Origin: Ilumatobacteraceae bacterium
GTDB lineage: Bacteria > Actinomycetota > Acidimicrobiia > Acidimicrobiales > Ilumatobacteraceae
Length of the DNA: 23,935 nucleotides
Direction: 5' to 3'
Assembly: GCA_030728545.1 (NCBI GenBank)
Contig: JANQZQ010000074.1
Coordinates: 1-23,935 of the forward strand
In this document: positions 14,313 to 22,229 of the stretch, one piece after another
Position numbering within the stretch: the first letter of the stretch is position 1
Layout of the letters: each line of letters begins with the position of its first letter
The notes under the pieces: generated by a model
What the model was told of the DNA's origin: nothing
Seen by the model: only the letters and a program-made list of their open reading frames with translations
The model's database searches: none
Program-made: the position numbers and the translations under genes

Positions 14313-14966
14313 TTAACGCTTCTTGCCGAGTTTGGCGAGCGACTCGGCCATCGTCCATCCGTGAACGATGAGCACGCCACCCTTGGCTACGTTGACACCT
14401 TTAAAGAATGCTGCGACCTCGGCTGCGATCTTGGGCTTCTTCACTGGCTCGTAGTCAATGAACCCAGATTGGGCATTGGACTTGGCGATGAACGTGGCGG
14501 GGTCGTACTGCGGCTCAATCGCGTAGCGACGCGCCAACCGGCGGCCCCAGGCACGCTCTTCGCCGACGGCGTTGTACTTGGGTCGCGGAATCACGCTGGT
14601 CACGGCCGCAAAGGCTTCGAGACCAGCAGCAGTGACGAATCGGGCACCGATAACCACGTCTTCGTCGGGAAACGCCATGAGGGCGCGGTGATACGCCTCG
14701 GTCATGAGGCCTTTCATGGCGAGGTCACGCTTGGCAGCTGGCTTCACACTGAGCAGACCCATCACCACACATGGTGTGCCACCCAAGCGCTCGAGTGTGA
14801 GGAACATAAAGCCCACCAGCGTCTTGCCGTCGTAAGCAGTGGTGGCCAGCACCCACGAGTCTTTGGCCTTGGAGACAGCACCAATACCAAACGCGCCGCC
14901 CATGGCTGCAAATTCATCAAGGTCTGCGTCGGTCAACGCGCTCGCATCGCGAGTAGCGATTTTCAC
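14313..14966 (-). CDS. Hypothetical protein, possible GNAT-fold acetyltransferase-like
   Basis: 217 aa, GTG start. Family not recognised. The first 100 residues have the texture of a GNAT fold: an N-terminal Asp-rich helix (SALTDADLDEFAAMGGAFG), a strand with DGKTLVGFMFLTLER, then a strand MGLLSVKPAAKRDLAMKGLM resembling the acetyl-CoA pyrophosphate-binding region, although the usual Q/RxxGxG/A is not evident. The second half holds VIPRPKYNAVGEERAWGRRLARRY, a basic possible binding surface, and ends KLGKKR. The GTG at 14966 is chosen because it begins a sensible beta strand (KIATRDAS) and lies outside dnaE; there is no spaced Shine-Dalgarno sequence. It sits 73 bp downstream of dnaE and 11 bp before the nitroreductase, so it may form a two-gene unit with it. 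Confidence 0.75.
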   Translation of the reverse strand: MKIATRDASALTDADLDEFAAMGGAFGIGAVSKAKDSWVLATTAYDGKTLVGFMFLTLERLGGTPCVVMGLLSVKPAAKRDLAMKGLMTEAYHRALMAFPDEDVVIGARFVTAAGLEAFAAVTSVIPRPKYNAVGEERAWGRRLARRYAIEPQYDPATFIAKSNAQSGFIDYEPVKKPKIAAEVAAFFKGVNVAKGGVLIVHGWTMAESLAKLGKKR

Positions 14967-15023
14967 CCCTTCAGTGTGCCAGCAAAAAAGCCGAATATGA
15001 CACGCGCATATATCTCTATCGAT

Positions 15024-15057
15024 TATGGAACGGACACTGCTACTGAATGGACACTGC
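15024..15057. repeat. 17-bp imperfect tandem duplication across the dnaE stop codon
   Basis: Copies at 15024-15040 and 15041-15057 agree at 14 of 17 positions. The dnaE stop (15042-15040) lies on the junction. Read on the minus strand, the copy inside the gene ends AVSIQ-stop, while removal of one copy would end AVSVP-stop, so the duplication leaves the protein end almost unchanged. Confidence 0.85.
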
Positions 15058-18000
15058 CTCGCCAAACTTGGCACGCAGCAAGCCAATGACTCGACCAATG
15101 TCCACAGAATGTTCGGCGCCCAATGCCACAACTTTGTTACCGAACGAAAGGAACACCGGCGAGTCACCTGGATGCATTTCGATGAGCGTGCGCACGTCGC
15201 CCACCTCTTCGTTGGTCACCGGTCGACGGGCAAAGTCGATATGCAGCGACTCAATACCAGTTTTGGGCACATCGACCACAGTGATGTCGGCAGCCATGAG
15301 CGTGGCTCGTGCTTCGTCGCGACGATCAAGACGCCCACGCACGATGACAATTTGGTCGTCGACAACGAGATGGCCTTGAGTGGCAAACAATCGCGGAAAC
15401 ACCGTGACTTCGATGGCGCCAGCAAGATCTTCGAGCGTGAAGGTGCCCATCTGCTCGCCTTTGCGGGTCATCTTGCGATCAACACCCGAAATCACGCCGC
15501 CGAGGGTGATGTTGTCGTCCGTACGGTCGGGCACTTCAACAATCGGACACGTGACGCGCCGACCCATGATGGATTCGAGTCCGCGCAACGGATGATCGCT
15601 CACATAAAAGCCGAGCATTTCTTTTTCGAGACGCAGTTGTTCGGCTTTGTCAAACTCCAACTCGGGGACTTCGGTTTTCTCGGTATAGCCACCTTCTTCG
15701 GCGGGCGAGTCGCCAAACAAACTCATGACTCCTTGATCACGTTCGCGGCGACGCACCAACGCCTGATCGACGAGCGACTCAAACACCAGCAACAAACCGC
15801 GCCGGGGGTGCTTCATCGAATCGAACGCACCGGCTTTGATGAGCGACTCCAGCGTGCGCTTGTTGAGCGCTTGTTCAGGAACCCGGTTGATCAAATCGTG
15901 GAACGACTCAAACTTGCCCGAGGCTTCACGCTCGGCAACGATGAGCGTCGCTGCCCCTTCGCCCACGTTGCGGATGCTCGACAAACCAAAGCTCACTGCC
16001 GACTCACCAGCCACCGGTGCAAAGTCCACACCCGACTCGTTGATGTCTGGCGTGCGAACCACCACCCCATTGGCCCCGGCGTCCGACAAGTACAGAGCTG
16101 CTCGGTCGTTGTTGCCCTTTACCGAGGTGAGCAAGCAAGCGAAATAATCGACCGTGTGGTGTGCCTTCAGCCAAGCGGTCTGAAACGTGATGAGCCCGTA
16201 TCCAAAGGCATGACTCTTGGTGAAGGCGTAGTCGGCGAACTTTTCGATGATGCCAAACAATTCGCGACCAAGCGATTCGCCATAGCCGTTGGTGGCGCAA
16301 CCGCCGACAAACTTTGGTCGCTGCTCGGCCATTGCCACCGCATCTTTTTTGGCACAGGCTTTGCGCAACGAATCGGCTTCGGCAAGGGTGTAGCCGGCAA
16401 ATTTCTGCGCCACTCGCATGATGCTTTCTTGGTAAATCATGAGCCCGTAGGTGTCACCGAGCACCTCAGTGGCGTCTTGGTGAAAGAAGCGCGCCGGCTT
16501 GCGCTGATTTTTGAAATCCGCGTAGTCGTTGTGCATGTTTTCAGCCATTGGGCCCGGGCGGTACAACGCCAACACAGCGGCGACATCTTCAAATCGGCGC
16601 GGCACGAGTGAACGCAACAGCGCCCGCATCGGGGTGGATTCAAGTTGAAAGACTCCAATGGTGTTAGCACTGGCTAGCAACTGAAAAGTCTTGGGGTCAT
16701 CGAGCGGAATGCTCGACATCATGAAGTCAGGTTGTTTGCGCTGAATGAGTTTCTCGGCATCCGTGATGACGTCGAGGTTGCGCAGCCCGAGGATGTCCAT
16801 TTTCAACAACCCCAGCGACTCCACCCCGTGCATTTCGTATTGGGTAACCACTGGTGAATCTTCGGGTTTTTGCCCGGCCTCGGGTTTGCGTTGAATCGGC
16901 AAATACTCAGTGAGTGGTTCTTTGGTGATAACTACGGCTGCAGCATGAATCCCCACTGAGCGTTTCAAACCCTCGAGCCCGCGCGCCACGTCAACCACGC
17001 GCTTGGCATCGATATCGGTGTCACACAGCGCCCGCAGATCGGCAGCCGCGCGGAATCCATCCATGTGTTTTTCGTTTTGCTCAAAGCAATAGCGCAGCGG
17101 CGTGTCGCGACCCATCACCACGGGTGGCATCAACTTGGCGATGCGATCCCCCGTTGCATACGGATGCCCAAGCACGCGGGCGGCATCGCGCACCGCATTG
17201 CGGGCCTTGATGGTGCCAAACGTAATGATCTGAGCCACGTGGTCACGCCCGTATTTTTCGGCGGCGTAACGAATCATCTCGTCGCGGTAACGCGAGTCGA
17301 AGTCCATATCGATATCGGGCATCGTGACACGGTCGGGGTTCAAGAAGCGTTCGAACAGCAAGTCGTATTTCACCGGGTCAAGATCAGTGATGCGCAATGC
17401 ATAAGCAACTGCACACCCAGCCGCCGAACCTCGTCCGGGGCCGACCCGAATGCCCTGCTCTCGGGCATGGCGGATGAGATCCCACACGATGAGGAAATAC
17501 GACGCAAAGCCCATGTCGCAGATGACTTTGAGTTCGTACGCCAATCGTTCGACCACTGCCTTTGGCACTTCGGCACCCCATCGCTGCGTTGCACCGGTGC
17601 GCGCCAAGTGTTCGAGGTACGCGCGGTCGTCACTGAAGCCAGCCGGGATCGGAAAGTCGGGCAGCACATACTTGCCAAACTCGATGGTGGTGTTGGCCCG
17701 CTCAGCAATCCACAGCGTGTTGTCGCATGCCTCCGGCGTTTCTCGAAACAGCTGGCGCATTTCGGCGGCCGTCTTGAGATAGTGCTCTTCACCTTCAAAC
17801 TTGAATCGCTTGGGGTCGGCAATGGTGCAACCCGTTTGCACACACAGCAATGCATCGTGGGCTTGTGCATCGTGACGGTGCACATAATGCGAGTCATTGG
17901 TGGCCAAGAGTGGCGCATCGATTTCGCGGGCAATCTTGATGAGGTCTGCCATCGTGCGACGTTGATCGGCGATGCCATGGTCTTGGAGTTCGATGAACAT

Positions 18001-18555
18001 ATTGTCGCGCCCAAAGATTTCTTGCAGCCGTGCAGCAGTGCGTTTGGCTTCGTCGTAGTCATTGCGCAACAGCGCCTGCAACACATGGCCGCCGAGGCAT
18101 CCAGTGGTGGCGATGATTCCTTCATGGTGACGATCCAGCAACTCCCAGTCCATGCGTGGCTGGTAGTAGTAGCCCTCCAAGAAAGCCTGGCTCGACAGTT
18201 TGATGAGGTTTCGATAACCCGTGTTGTTTTCACACAACAACGTCATGTGGTAATACAACTTGCGACCCGCTTCGGTGTCGCCGCCCGAGTCATCAACTTT
18301 GGCACCACGTCGTTGCGGTCGCTCGAAGCGCGACTCGTACGCCATGTAGGCCTCGGTGCCGATGATGGGGTTGATGCCAGCGCGACGAGCCGTTTGATAA
18401 AACTCAAGAACTCCGTACATGTTGCCGTGGTCGGTGATGCCGATGGCCGCCTGGCCGTCGCTGACGGCGCGTTCGATCAGATCATCAACTCGAGCGGCCC
18501 CGTCAAGCATCGAAAACTCGGTATGCACATGAAGGTGAGTGAAAGAAGACGACAT
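15040..18555 (-). CDS. dnaE: DNA polymerase III subunit alpha
   Basis: Catalytic subunit of the replicative DNA polymerase, 1171 aa, the normal size of actinobacterial DnaE1. The N-terminal PHP domain has THLHVHTEFSMLDGA (5-19), GITDHGNMYG (39-48) and later TNDSHY with the metal-binding histidines present, consistent with a proofreading-competent PHP site. The C-family polymerase core contains GPGRGSAAGCAVAYALRITD and the catalytic MPDIDMDFD at about 412-420, then the palm-fingers region with GIHAAAVVI. Further on are the YRPGPM and DTYGLMIYQESIM segments, a helix-hairpin-helix region with RVPEQALNKRTLESLIKAGAFD, and an OB-fold near 990-1090 (GGVISGVDRKMTRKGEQMGT). The ATG at 18555 begins right at the PHP domain. 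A possible TACTCT -10 element lies 14-19 bp upstream in a 64-bp gap. Confidence 0.98.
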   Translation of the reverse strand: MSSSFTHLHVHTEFSMLDGAARVDDLIERAVSDGQAAIGITDHGNMYGVLEFYQTARRAGINPIIGTEAYMAYESRFERPQRRGAKVDDSGGDTEAGRKLYYHMTLLCENNTGYRNLIKLSSQAFLEGYYYQPRMDWELLDRHHEGIIATTGCLGGHVLQALLRNDYDEAKRTAARLQEIFGRDNMFIELQDHGIADQRRTMADLIKIAREIDAPLLATNDSHYVHRHDAQAHDALLCVQTGCTIADPKRFKFEGEEHYLKTAAEMRQLFRETPEACDNTLWIAERANTTIEFGKYVLPDFPIPAGFSDDRAYLEHLARTGATQRWGAEVPKAVVERLAYELKVICDMGFASYFLIVWDLIRHAREQGIRVGPGRGSAAGCAVAYALRITDLDPVKYDLLFERFLNPDRVTMPDIDMDFDSRYRDEMIRYAAEKYGRDHVAQIITFGTIKARNAVRDAARVLGHPYATGDRIAKLMPPVVMGRDTPLRYCFEQNEKHMDGFRAAADLRALCDTDIDAKRVVDVARGLEGLKRSVGIHAAAVVITKEPLTEYLPIQRKPEAGQKPEDSPVVTQYEMHGVESLGLLKMDILGLRNLDVITDAEKLIQRKQPDFMMSSIPLDDPKTFQLLASANTIGVFQLESTPMRALLRSLVPRRFEDVAAVLALYRPGPMAENMHNDYADFKNQRKPARFFHQDATEVLGDTYGLMIYQESIMRVAQKFAGYTLAEADSLRKACAKKDAVAMAEQRPKFVGGCATNGYGESLGRELFGIIEKFADYAFTKSHAFGYGLITFQTAWLKAHHTVDYFACLLTSVKGNNDRAALYLSDAGANGVVVRTPDINESGVDFAPVAGESAVSFGLSSIRNVGEGAATLIVAEREASGKFESFHDLINRVPEQALNKRTLESLIKAGAFDSMKHPRRGLLLVFESLVDQALVRRRERDQGVMSLFGDSPAEEGGYTEKTEVPELEFDKAEQLRLEKEMLGFYVSDHPLRGLESIMGRRVTCPIVEVPDRTDDNITLGGVISGVDRKMTRKGEQMGTFTLEDLAGAIEVTVFPRLFATQGHLVVDDQIVIVRGRLDRRDEARATLMAADITVVDVPKTGIESLHIDFARRPVTNEEVGDVRTLIEMHPGDSPVFLSFGNKVVALGAEHSVDIGRVIGLLRAKFGEAVSIQ

Positions 18556-18568
18556 CGCAGGAATGCCG

Positions 18569-18574
18569 AGAGTA
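18569..18574 (-). promoter_or_regulatory. Candidate -10 element (TACTCT) upstream of dnaE
   Basis: On the minus strand TACTCT ends 13 bp before the dnaE ATG and fits TANNNT, which would give a leader of only about 7 nt. The 64-bp gap to bpa also contains three C-runs on the same strand (18580-18597). No -35 element is evident, so this is weak. Confidence 0.3.
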
Positions 18575-18619
18575 CCAGCGGGGTCTGGGGGCTGGGGTGA
18601 CCAGCGAGTTATTGCGGAA

Positions 18620-19117
18620 TTAGATGTATGTGCCGGGGCGATCAGCTGCGCCAGCGCCAGACGCTGGCAGCTGACGCATTTGCTCGAGTTGTGTGCGAGC
18701 GGCTAACTGCTGGGCAAACAGCGTGGCCTGAATTCCGTGGAAGAGGCCTTCTAGCCAACCAACTAGTTGGGCTTTGGCCACGCGCAACTCGGCTTCGCTC
18801 GGCGCGTCACCTTCTTTGAACGGCAGCGCAAGAGTGCGCAACTCTTCTTGCAGGTCGGGCGAAATAGCTTCGGCCAACTCAACGATGGACCGCTCATAAA
18901 TTTCGGCGAGCCGTTCACGACTTGGCAAATCCAGTTCCATCTGGCGAACTTCTTCTAACAACCCCTTAATCATCGAGCCGATACGCATCACCTTGGCCGG
19001 CTCTTGCACGGTTTCCTTACCATCGCCCGAGTCGGCCGCGACGAGATCTCCGGTTAGAGCGCTAGCAGCAGGCATGCCGTCAATGAGCTCGCCGCGTTGA
19101 GGGTTGGTGTCACTCAT
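18620..19117 (-). CDS. bpa: Bacterial proteasome activator (Bpa/PafE)
   Basis: 165-aa member of the DUF2587 family. Bpa forms a dodecameric ring that docks on the 20S proteasome and lets unfolded proteins enter without ATP. The sequence has a disordered Gly/Ala/Asp-rich N-terminus (1-40), then a four-helix core starting KVMRIGSMIKGLLEEVRQMELD and including RERLAEIYERSIVELAEAIS and AKAQLVGWLEGLFHGIQATLFAQQ. It ends in PGTYI, matching the C-terminal Gly-x-Tyr-Leu/Ile tail used to insert into the proteasome alpha-ring pockets. The ATG at 19117 is preferred because AGG lies 5 bp before it; a GTG at 19123 would add two residues. It lies 15 bp after the phosphodiesterase gene. Presence implies a 20S proteasome elsewhere in the genome. 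Confidence 0.93.
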   Translation of the reverse strand: MSDTNPQRGELIDGMPAASALTGDLVAADSGDGKETVQEPAKVMRIGSMIKGLLEEVRQMELDLPSRERLAEIYERSIVELAEAISPDLQEELRTLALPFKEGDAPSEAELRVAKAQLVGWLEGLFHGIQATLFAQQLAARTQLEQMRQLPASGAGAADRPGTYI

Positions 19118-19132
19118 CGTCACCTAGTTCTA

Positions 19133-20275
19133 TCAGCGTGCACCAATGGCCAGGAGCGGAACATCAATTTCGTCAGATGTCAGCGAGCCGTGGCGACATT
19201 GCAGGTCGAAATACGACTTGTCTGCAGGATCATCGAAGCTGACATCAGCCTTGGCCATCACTGCCACGTCGCCAAGCCGACGACGCACCACATCGCTGAC
19301 ATGGCGACCAAAGAATCCACCGTCGACCATTTCGTCACGCGTCATCACCCAGGCCACATCTCCATGGTGGCTACGGGCAGCAGCAGCCACCTCGTCAGCT
19401 CGACCACTGTTGGCGTGCAGCCAGCGAAACCGCCCTTCGCCCGACTGATACGACAAGTGGCGCGTCACATCTGGATGCAGCAGCGATGTGCGATCGCCCA
19501 CCATGACCTGGCCGTGATCGGCAGTCACCACAAGCACCGCACCAGCCGGCAGAACGGATGCGATGTCAGCCACGATTCGATCGGCGGTCAATACTTCGGC
19601 GTCGTAGTGCTCACCGAAACCACGCTCGTGGGCAATTTTGTCAACACCGTCGTAGTAGCAGTACACAAACTTTTCACCGCGTGCCAACAAGCTGCGCACA
19701 TCCACCACCATGCTCGACGGGGCGCGCCAACTGAACAGTTTCTGATCTCGCAGATGCGCCTCGGTGAATGCTGTGCCATCAAACTCGGCTTTCGACAGCA
19801 CGGGAATGGTCGCCCCCAAAAACGGTGGGCACGGTTGCACATCGCGGGGCATCAATCGGTGTCGGGCGTCGCCACGGTCGTCGGCCCACCGCAGCATTTG
19901 CACCACGCGGCCCGCAAAGTCGATTCGGTAGCCGACCATTCCGTGCTCACCTGGTGCTGCCCCTGTGGCAATCGACGTCAATGCGGTCACCGTGGTGGTC
20001 GGTGCAATTGTCGTGATAGCTCCGCCCTGCATGGCGGCAAAGGTCGGCGCACAGCTTGGGTTTTGACGGATTCGGTCTTGGAGTTGATGCCAGCCCAAAC
20101 CATCGACAACCAACAACACCACTTGACGTGCGCCACGAACGATGTCGGGGAAAAACGCCGGCAGCTTGTCGGTGCCCCCTGGCCCGAGGAGTGCAGGCAC
20201 GATATTGGTGACGCACGCACCGCCATAGTCAGGGCACCGTGGGTTTGCATCAATGATGCGCGGGGTTCGTGACAT
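19133..20275 (-). CDS. Alkaline phosphatase superfamily protein (type I phosphodiesterase/nucleotide pyrophosphatase)
   Basis: 380-aa metal-dependent phosphodiesterase-like protein. The two-zinc site of the superfamily is recognisable: VVLLVVDGLGW (first Asp, about residue 57), nucleophile Thr in APTTTVTALTSIATG (about 94-98), YYDGVDKIAHERG (Asp and His), VVTADHGQVMVG (Asp-His) and a late CRHGSLTSDEIDVPLL (His). No signal peptide or membrane segment is obvious, so it is probably cytoplasmic. Substrate unknown; nucleotide or sugar-nucleotide pyrophosphates are possible. The ATG at 20275 has GGTGA five bases upstream; a GTG at 20284 would add three residues. It is followed by bpa after 15 bp and diverges from rrf2. 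A connection of this enzyme to proteolysis is not evident. Confidence 0.88.
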   Translation of the reverse strand: MSRTPRIIDANPRCPDYGGACVTNIVPALLGPGGTDKLPAFFPDIVRGARQVVLLVVDGLGWHQLQDRIRQNPSCAPTFAAMQGGAITTIAPTTTVTALTSIATGAAPGEHGMVGYRIDFAGRVVQMLRWADDRGDARHRLMPRDVQPCPPFLGATIPVLSKAEFDGTAFTEAHLRDQKLFSWRAPSSMVVDVRSLLARGEKFVYCYYDGVDKIAHERGFGEHYDAEVLTADRIVADIASVLPAGAVLVVTADHGQVMVGDRTSLLHPDVTRHLSYQSGEGRFRWLHANSGRADEVAAAARSHHGDVAWVMTRDEMVDGGFFGRHVSDVVRRRLGDVAVMAKADVSFDDPADKSYFDLQCRHGSLTSDEIDVPLLAIGAR

Positions 20276-20303
20276 CTCGCTCACCAGTCAACCAGCGCCT
20301 GCG

Positions 20304-20309
20304 TACCAT
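20304..20309 (+). promoter_or_regulatory. -10 element (TACCAT) for a leaderless rrf2 transcript
   Basis: TACCAT matches TANNNT and its last T is 7 bp before the GTG start of the Rrf2 regulator, the same spacing as at fabI. The six bases between element and start end in GAC in both cases. No Shine-Dalgarno leader is present. Confidence 0.55.
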
Positions 20310-20315
20310 GGAGAC

Positions 20316-20765
20316 GTGCGGATCTCAACTCGGGGCGATTATGCGTGTCGCGCCTTGTTGTCGCTGGCCCTGCACACCGACGAACCCGGACCAATTTCTG
20401 TGCGTGACATTGCCACTCGAACGGCCCTGCCCCAGCCGTATCTCGAACAAATTTTGCTGACGCTAAAAGGTGCGGGTTTGGTGCACTCCAAACGCGGAGT
20501 TGGCGGCGGCTACACCTTGGCGCGTCACCCAGACAAAATTTTGCTGTCTGAAATACTCGCTGCCGTAGACGGACCGATCTCGCTCGGCGACTTTGGTGAG
20601 CCGCATCGCGACGGAGCCTGCGACCACGAGGGCCAGTGCGTGTTGCTGGCGATTTGGCATTCAGTCGGTGGCCACATGCGCGACCATCTCGCCCAATTCA
20701 CCTTGGGTGGCGTGCTCGCTGCTGCTCGCGGTGACGCACCGTGGCCCGGTGAGCCGCACCACTAA
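20316..20765 (+). CDS. Rrf2 family transcriptional regulator
   Basis: 149-aa winged-helix regulator with a GTG start. The family N-terminus RISTRGDYACRALLSLALH (2-20), recognition helix region SVRDIATRTALPQPYLEQIL (28-47) and wing SKRGVGGGYTLAR (58-70) are all clear. IscR/NsrR-type members carry three cysteines with C-x5-C-x5-C spacing that bind an iron-sulfur cluster; here only C102 and C108 (C-x5-C) exist in that loop, with Pro at 96 and Trp at 114 where a third would fall, plus H97 nearby. It could bind a cluster with a non-Cys ligand, sense redox by a disulfide, or be cluster-free. The stop is 10 bp from the convergent rluD stop. No suf or isc genes are adjacent, so the regulon is unknown. 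Confidence 0.93.
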   Translation: MRISTRGDYACRALLSLALHTDEPGPISVRDIATRTALPQPYLEQILLTLKGAGLVHSKRGVGGGYTLARHPDKILLSEILAAVDGPISLGDFGEPHRDGACDHEGQCVLLAIWHSVGGHMRDHLAQFTLGGVLAAARGDAPWPGEPHH

Positions 20766-20775
20766 GACGTGCCTA

Positions 20776-21720
20776 TTACGAAAGTCCCGCCAGCAACTCG
20801 ACAAAATCTGCCGGTTGCGGGGCATGGAATGTGCAGCGCTCACCAGTGCGCGGATGGTCAAAGGCCAATTCGCGGGCGTGCAACATCGGTCGTCCCACAC
20901 GCAACCCAGCGCGTACGCCCCCATACGTGGGGTCTCCGACTACCGAGTGACCAATCGAAGCAAGGTGTACTCGAATTTGGTGAGTGCGACCTGTTTCGAG
21001 ACGGCACTCGACAAGTGCTGATTCTTTCGGCGTGTAAAACATTTGCTCGACGGCGTAATGCGTTCGCGACGGTCGCCCGTCGACAACCACTGCCATCTTG
21101 GTGGGGTCGCGCTGATCACGACCAATCGGTGCATCAATCACCCCGTGCATCGATGCCGGATTGCCCCACACCAACACCGAATACACGCGTGTCACACTGC
21201 GCGCAGCAAGCTGGCCAACGAGCGATTCGTACGCTGCATTATTGCGCGCCACAGCAACCAGGCCAGTCGTGCCGGCATCCAAACGATGCACCAAACCAGG
21301 TCGCATTCGATCACCCACATCCACAATGTCGGGATACGCCGCCAGCAAATAGTTGACCATCGTGCCGGCCTGGTTTCCTGCACCGGGGTGCACGACCAAA
21401 CCAGCGTCTTTGTTAACGATGAGTACATCCTCATCGGCGTACACGATGTGCAACTGACGTGAGTCGTCCGCCAACGGAATCGCTGGGCCAGCGGCTTGCG
21501 CAATATCGACACTGATGGTTTGACCCTGGGTGACTTTTTCTTTGCCTGCCGTCACCACTTTGCCTTCAACAGATACCCCACCGACTTCAATGAGCGCTGC
21601 TGCAGCGCTGCGACTGATGTCGGCAATGAGTGACACGACCCGATCGATGCGCATTCCATCGAGTGATGTCGGAATCTCTTCGGTTACCCGCCGAGCGATG
21701 CCACCGGTGTCGTCGCTCAT
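20776..21720 (-). CDS. rluD: RluA family 23S rRNA pseudouridine synthase (RluD-like)
   Basis: 314-aa pseudouridine synthase. The N-terminal S4 RNA-binding domain (about 20-75: DGMRIDRVVSLIADISRSAA, then VEGKVV) is followed by the catalytic domain with IVYADEDVLIVNKDAGLVVHP and the signature GLVHRLDAGTTGL, where D148 is the catalytic aspartate. The C-terminal CRLETGRTHQIRVHLASIGH and VVGDPTYGG are also typical. Position specificity cannot be read from sequence; RluD-type (helix 69) is the default for the protein next to lspA. The start ATG overlaps the lspA stop as ATGA, so the lspA-rluD pair is translationally coupled, an arrangement common in many bacteria. Confidence 0.95.
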   Translation of the reverse strand: MSDDTGGIARRVTEEIPTSLDGMRIDRVVSLIADISRSAAAALIEVGGVSVEGKVVTAGKEKVTQGQTISVDIAQAAGPAIPLADDSRQLHIVYADEDVLIVNKDAGLVVHPGAGNQAGTMVNYLLAAYPDIVDVGDRMRPGLVHRLDAGTTGLVAVARNNAAYESLVGQLAARSVTRVYSVLVWGNPASMHGVIDAPIGRDQRDPTKMAVVVDGRPSRTHYAVEQMFYTPKESALVECRLETGRTHQIRVHLASIGHSVVGDPTYGGVRAGLRVGRPMLHARELAFDHPRTGERCTFHAPQPADFVELLAGLS

Positions 21721-22229
21721 AGTGCTGTGTCTGACTGTTGTGTTTGCGGGCCTATTGAGCCACGCCGCGGCGAACTAGGGCGCAGCGATGCCACGACCAT
21801 AAGCACAGCCCCGATCGAAATCGCCGAGTCAGCCACGTTGAAGACCGGAAACCACTGCAGGTCTACGAAATCAACGACAGCACCCCGCAACCAGGCCTCA
21901 CCGCGGAATGCTCGATCAATCAAGTTACCCAAGGCCCCACCCACGATGAGCCCAGCAGCGATCGCTGCCAGACCTTGGGCTTGACGACGCAGCCACAGCA
22001 CCATCACAATCACCACGACAAACCCCAAGGCACCGATAACTGGCCCGGCACCGGTGGCCTGAGAAAACGCCATTCCTTTGTTGAAGACCAAATTAAAGCG
22101 CAGAGAGCCCACCAGATCGATGGTGCGATTATCAGAAAGTCGACTCAATGCCCAGTGCTTGGTGAGTTGGTCGACAACAACGATGGCTGCAATGAGCAGC
22201 CCAAGTCGTTGCGACTGGGCTCGACTCAT
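21717..22229 (-). CDS. lspA: Lipoprotein signal peptidase (signal peptidase II)
   Basis: 170-aa integral membrane aspartyl protease that removes the signal peptide of prolipoproteins after lipid modification. Four hydrophobic helices are visible (about 9-27, 62-81, 86-104, 129-150). Motifs: VVVDQLTKHWA (18-28), FNLVFNKGMAFS (45-56), GGALGNLIDR (97-106, catalytic D105) and FNVADSAISIG (130-140, catalytic D134). The C-terminal tail after about 152 is Ser/Pro/Gln rich and probably disordered. The ATG at 22229 overlaps the stop of the DksA-like gene as ATGA; a longer frame to 22277 is not supported by the family. Confidence 0.97.
   Translation of the reverse strand: MSRAQSQRLGLLIAAIVVVDQLTKHWALSRLSDNRTIDLVGSLRFNLVFNKGMAFSQATGAGPVIGALGFVVVIVMVLWLRRQAQGLAAIAAGLIVGGALGNLIDRAFRGEAWLRGAVVDFVDLQWFPVFNVADSAISIGAVLMVVASLRPSSPRRGSIGPQTQQSDTAL

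Noticed and set aside
14984..14989. Six-base T-run (minus strand) downstream of dnaE as a terminator
   Set aside because: No G+C-rich hairpin precedes it on the minus strand.
15025..16611. Long open frame (528 codons) on the plus strand opposite the 3' part of dnaE
   Set aside because: It lies antisense to a clearly conserved polymerase gene, in the codon phase where G+C-rich genes give few stops, and its translation is His/Arg/Val-rich with no recognisable domain.
18580..18597. G-quadruplex upstream of dnaE
   Set aside because: Only three G-runs are present; four are needed for an intramolecular quadruplex.
17065..18600. Long open frame (511 codons) on the plus strand opposite the 5' part of dnaE
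   Set aside because: Same reasoning: a shadow of the codon bias of dnaE with low-complexity composition and no family signature.
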